Positions 5,722 through 6,739 of a stretch of 6,739 nucleotides of DNA are shown piece by piece. The stretch lies in NCBI GenBank assembly GCA_011390855.1, contig JAABRN010000014.1, forward strand, positions 1 through 6,739, read 5' to 3'. Source of the stretch: Hydrogenophaga sp. (GTDB lineage Bacteria; Pseudomonadota; Gammaproteobacteria; Burkholderiales; Burkholderiaceae_C). Numbering within the stretch: position 1 is the first letter of the stretch; every line of letters starts with the position of its first letter. Below the pieces are notes generated by a model, which made no database searches, had not been told where the DNA came from, and saw only the letters and a program-made list of their open reading frames with translations. Both the position numbers and the translations under genes were made by a program.

Positions 5722-6648
5722 ATGGACACAGACTGGTTTGAAGGATTCGAACGGCTCACCGTTCTGACGGCAGGTGAACAGACCACGGTGCGCGTGGGCG
5801 GCCGTGTGGATGGTCCGCCCCTGGTGCTGTTGCACGGGTTTCCCCAGACCCATGTGATGTGGCACCGGGTCGCGCGCCTGCTGGCCGCCGAATACCGACT
5901 GGTGTTGCCAGACCTGCGCGGCTACGGTGATTCATCGCACGCCAAGGGCCTGCCAGACCATAGCAACTACAGCAAGCGCGCGATGGCGCAAGACGTGATC
6001 GAGGTCGCCAATGCGCTGGGTATTGCCGACTTTTATCTCTGCGGCCACGACCGGGGTGGCCGGGTGGCGCACCGGCTGGCACTGGATCACCCTGGGCGCG
6101 TGCGCAAACTTTGCGTGATCGACATCGCCCCCACACTGGACATGTACGAGCGCACCGACATGGCCTTTGCTCGCGCGTACTACCACTGGTTCCACCTGAT
6201 TCAGCCCGCGCCGCTGCCCGAACTCATGATCGGCGGCAACGCACGTGCCTACCTCCACACCAAACTCGGTGGGTGGGGCACAGCAGCCGCGTCAGACAGC
6301 AGCGCTGCGGTGCGCCTGCCCCACATCGAACCGCTGGCCCTGGCCGAATACGAGCGCTGCTTCTGTCGTGCCGAATCCATCCACAGTGCCTGCGAAGACT
6401 ACCGGGCCAGTGCGGGCATTGACCTTGAACACGACCGTGCCAGCCGCAGCCAGGGCGAGCGCATCGCCTGCGCCACCCTGGTGCTGTGGGGTGAGCGTGG
6501 CGTGGTGCACCGGCTCTTTGAGCCGCTGGCCTTGTGGCAGGCACGCTGCAGCGCAGTCGTGACCGGTCGCGCCATGCCAGCCGGACATTTCATTCCGGAA
6601 GAACTGCCCGACGCGACCGCCGATGCGCTGCGGGCATTCATGCATTGA
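5722..6648 (+). CDS. Alpha/beta hydrolase, fluoroacetate (haloacetate) dehalogenase-like
   Basis: 308 residues, the usual length; no signal peptide, so cytoplasmic. Predicted to hydrolyse the carbon-halogen bond of a 2-haloacid (haloacetate to glycolate plus halide) through an aspartyl ester. Seen: oxyanion region HGFPQTHVMWHRVA (38-51), DLRGYGDSS (64-72), nucleophile motif GHDRGGR with Asp110 and the carboxylate-binding pair Arg111/Arg114, Asp134 (VIDIAPT), His155-Trp156 (YYHWF), Trp185, CEDYRA with Tyr227, and His289 (AGHF). From memory these correspond to Asp110, Arg111, Arg114, Asp134, His155, Trp156, Trp185, Tyr219 and His280 of the Rhodopseudomonas enzyme RPA1163; the last two are shifted by an insertion of 8-9 residues after about 185. 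His155/Trp156/Tyr form the fluoride pocket there. Same strand as lysR. Epoxide hydrolases share the fold but use two tyrosines, which argues against that role. Activity unproven. Confidence 0.88.
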   Translation: MDTDWFEGFERLTVLTAGEQTTVRVGGRVDGPPLVLLHGFPQTHVMWHRVARLLAAEYRLVLPDLRGYGDSSHAKGLPDHSNYSKRAMAQDVIEVANALGIADFYLCGHDRGGRVAHRLALDHPGRVRKLCVIDIAPTLDMYERTDMAFARAYYHWFHLIQPAPLPELMIGGNARAYLHTKLGGWGTAAASDSSAAVRLPHIEPLALAEYERCFCRAESIHSACEDYRASAGIDLEHDRASRSQGERIACATLVLWGERGVVHRLFEPLALWQARCSAVVTGRAMPAGHFIPEELPDATADALRAFMH

Positions 6649-6657
6649 AACCAGAAA

Positions 6658-6738
6658 CACCCCCGCGCCGCTTCGCGCAACACCCTCAAGGGGGCGATAC
6701 CAGTCGTCCGGCGAAGCCGGCCCGACGGTATCTCTGGA
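6658..6738 (+). repeat. Structured intergenic repeat, copy 5
   Basis: Begins 9 bases after the hydrolase stop and runs almost to the window end. First hairpin GCGC/GCGC (about 6665-6678). The C5/G5 hairpin (6681-6694) has one mismatch at A6682. Outer stem GATACC (6696-6701) with GGTATC (6727-6732), inner GTCG (6703-6706) with CGAC (6723-6726), apex CCGGC-GAA-GCCGG (6708-6720), and tail CTGGA. Both outer and inner stems differ from the other copies yet still pair fully. Confidence 0.85.
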
Positions 6739-6739
6739 A

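Noticed and set aside
5439..5741. Frames reading through the repeat at 5534-5626, giving peptides such as LSLSKGG or FDKLRTDG
   Set aside because: These peptides are a known artefact of translating the widespread GTCCTGAGCTTGTCGAAGG intergenic sequence, not a gene.
6637..6649. TTCA-TGCAT-TGAA inverted repeat resembling the GACA-TGCAT-TGTC element at 4575
   Set aside because: It spans the last codons and stop of the hydrolase gene and is likely chance; only the TGCAT core is shared.
866..6738. Reading the five repeats as a CRISPR array or insertion-sequence ends
   Set aside because: They are hundreds to thousands of bases apart, separated by whole genes, differ in sequence while keeping the fold, and no transposase or Cas gene is present.

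Overview
The window looks like a chromosomal stretch from a GC-rich betaproteobacterium. The most likely group is Burkholderiales, family Comamonadaceae (Hydrogenophaga/Acidovorax-like). This rests on gene content, codon use and the GC-rich intergenic hairpin repeats; it is pattern recognition, not a database result. There are six protein genes, five of them complete, and no RNA gene, insertion sequence, phage gene or CRISPR array that I can support.

Left part (1-3245, all on +): the 3' portion of an acyl-CoA dehydrogenase, a complete aryl-CoA ligase of the benzoate/2-aminobenzoate-CoA ligase type, and a small RidA/YjgF-family protein. Together they look like part of a catabolic module in which an aromatic acid is activated to its CoA thioester and processed by beta-oxidation-like steps. 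The RidA protein suggests an imine or enamine intermediate, as expected for 2-aminobenzoate (anthranilate). The ring-attacking enzyme is not in the window.

Middle (3380-5532): a Tat-exported Acg-type nitroreductase-fold protein on the minus strand and a LysR-type regulator on the plus strand. They are divergent across 101 bases, the classic layout of a LysR regulator and its target.

Right part (5722-6648, +): an alpha/beta hydrolase carrying every catalytic and halide-pocket residue I know from fluoroacetate dehalogenase, so it is a candidate C-F/C-Cl hydrolase.

The most striking non-coding feature is a family of five structured repeats of about 80-100 bases (866-947, 2678-2778, 3246-3325, 5534-5626, 6658-6738). 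Each begins 0-9 bases after the stop codon of a + strand gene, in the same orientation. Each is built as hairpin, C5/G5 hairpin, then an outer stem enclosing an apical hairpin. The outer stem pairs in all five copies although its sequence differs (GACACC/GGTGTC, GACAC/GTGTC, GATGCC/GGCATC, GGCAC/GTGCC, GATACC/GGTATC). That compensatory change argues for a selected fold. Two copies have one hairpin module exchanged for another sequence. None lies in the divergent promoter region.
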